A stretch of 64,000 bases of DNA. It comes from Skermanella mucosa. GTDB lineage: Bacteria > Pseudomonadota > Alphaproteobacteria > Azospirillales > Azospirillaceae. How positions within the stretch are numbered: position 1 is the first letter of the stretch; each line of letters begins with the position of its first letter. The position numbers were made by a program, and so were the translations under genes. The notes below the pieces were generated by a model. That model was not told the DNA's origin. It saw nothing but the letters and a program-made list of their open reading frames with translations, and ran no database searches. The stretch spans positions 6,284,501-6,348,500 of the forward strand of contig NZ_CP086106.1 of NCBI RefSeq assembly GCF_016765655.2, given 5' to 3'. Positions 63,862-64,000 of the stretch are shown here, in pieces.

Positions 63862-64000
63862 ATGAAGATCCCGGCCGGCCGGATCGAGGGGTTCGTCCGC
63901 CGTCCCGACCCCAACGTCCGGGCGGTGCTGTTCTACGGCCCCGACGGCGGCTTGGTGCGCGAGCGGGCCGACACCGTCTCCCGCGGCGTGGTCGAGGACC
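63862..64000 (+). CDS. holA: DNA polymerase III delta subunit, 5' end only
   Basis: The window ends inside this gene; 46 codons are visible. The translation MKIPAGRIEGFVRRPDPNVR, then AVLFYGPDGGLVRERAD, matches the N-terminus of alphaproteobacterial HolA, the clamp-loader subunit that opens the beta sliding clamp. The P-loop-like GPDGGLVRE is typical. It follows leuS by 28 bp. In most alphaproteobacteria lptE lies between leuS and holA, but no room remains for it here. Confidence 0.85.
   Translation, partial: MKIPAGRIEGFVRRPDPNVRAVLFYGPDGGLVRERADTVSRGVVED

Overview
The window is about 64 kb of a high-GC (roughly two-thirds G+C), gene-dense alphaproteobacterial chromosome. The combination of a giant NAD-glutamate dehydrogenase, an Irr-type Fur regulator beside a rubrerythrin, a mitofilin/Mic60-like gene downstream of hemC-hemD, a DUF2244/nth divergent pair and a DUF3576-leuS-holA cluster points to Rhodospirillales, most likely the Azospirillum/Skermanella group. 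That placement is an inference from gene content. No rRNA, tRNA, CRISPR array, intact insertion sequence or phage gene was recognised.

Layout. 1-9.5 kb: 5' half of NAD-GDH, heme exporter ccmAB, a sirtuin, a low-molecular-weight phosphatase/fructosamine-kinase pair, ExoD, a 2-hydroxyacid dehydrogenase and an SH3 protein. 9.5-18.2 kb: rubrerythrin, irr, acetyl-CoA synthetase, an isolated 80-residue chemoreceptor-tip ORF, a minus-strand housekeeping run (Rieske, EVE, YciI, gpsA, tsaD) and a divergent hemC-hemD-mic60-hemY cluster that runs to 23.4 kb. 23.7-29.1 kb: rRNA methyltransferase, rpe, heparinase-like protein and purH, all on the plus strand. 29.1-37.8 kb: a histidine kinase, a divergent zinc uptake locus (znuA / znuCB) sharing a Zur-like palindrome, a decayed chemoreceptor, then dnaK-dnaJ with a heat-shock-type promoter. 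38-47 kb is the most accessory part: an AT-rich island, DUF1848 and PAS proteins, an ammonium-transporter/chemoreceptor fusion, a broken FkbM-type methyltransferase, a Tat-exported beta-carbonic anhydrase and DUF2254. 47-56 kb: metabolic, transport and repair genes plus an unknown Ala/Pro-rich protein behind a near-perfect sigma-54 promoter. 56-60 kb: a Doc/AbrB toxin-antitoxin pair with its operator, two paralogous porins and a broken GIY-YIG gene. 60-64 kb: dispersed repeats, a DUF3576 lipoprotein, leuS and the start of holA.

The most interesting item is the 858-residue protein at 40370-42946. It joins a complete Amt/Mep/Rh ammonium channel, with its twin histidines, to an intact methyl-accepting chemotaxis signalling domain, so it is probably a direct ammonium (or ammonium-flux) chemoreceptor. 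Other points worth a second look are two further chemoreceptor fragments, the HTH-fused Mic60 homologue, the sigma-54-driven unknown protein, three pseudogenes whose inactivating lesions can be read, several long inverted repeats, and the absence of lptE between leuS and holA.
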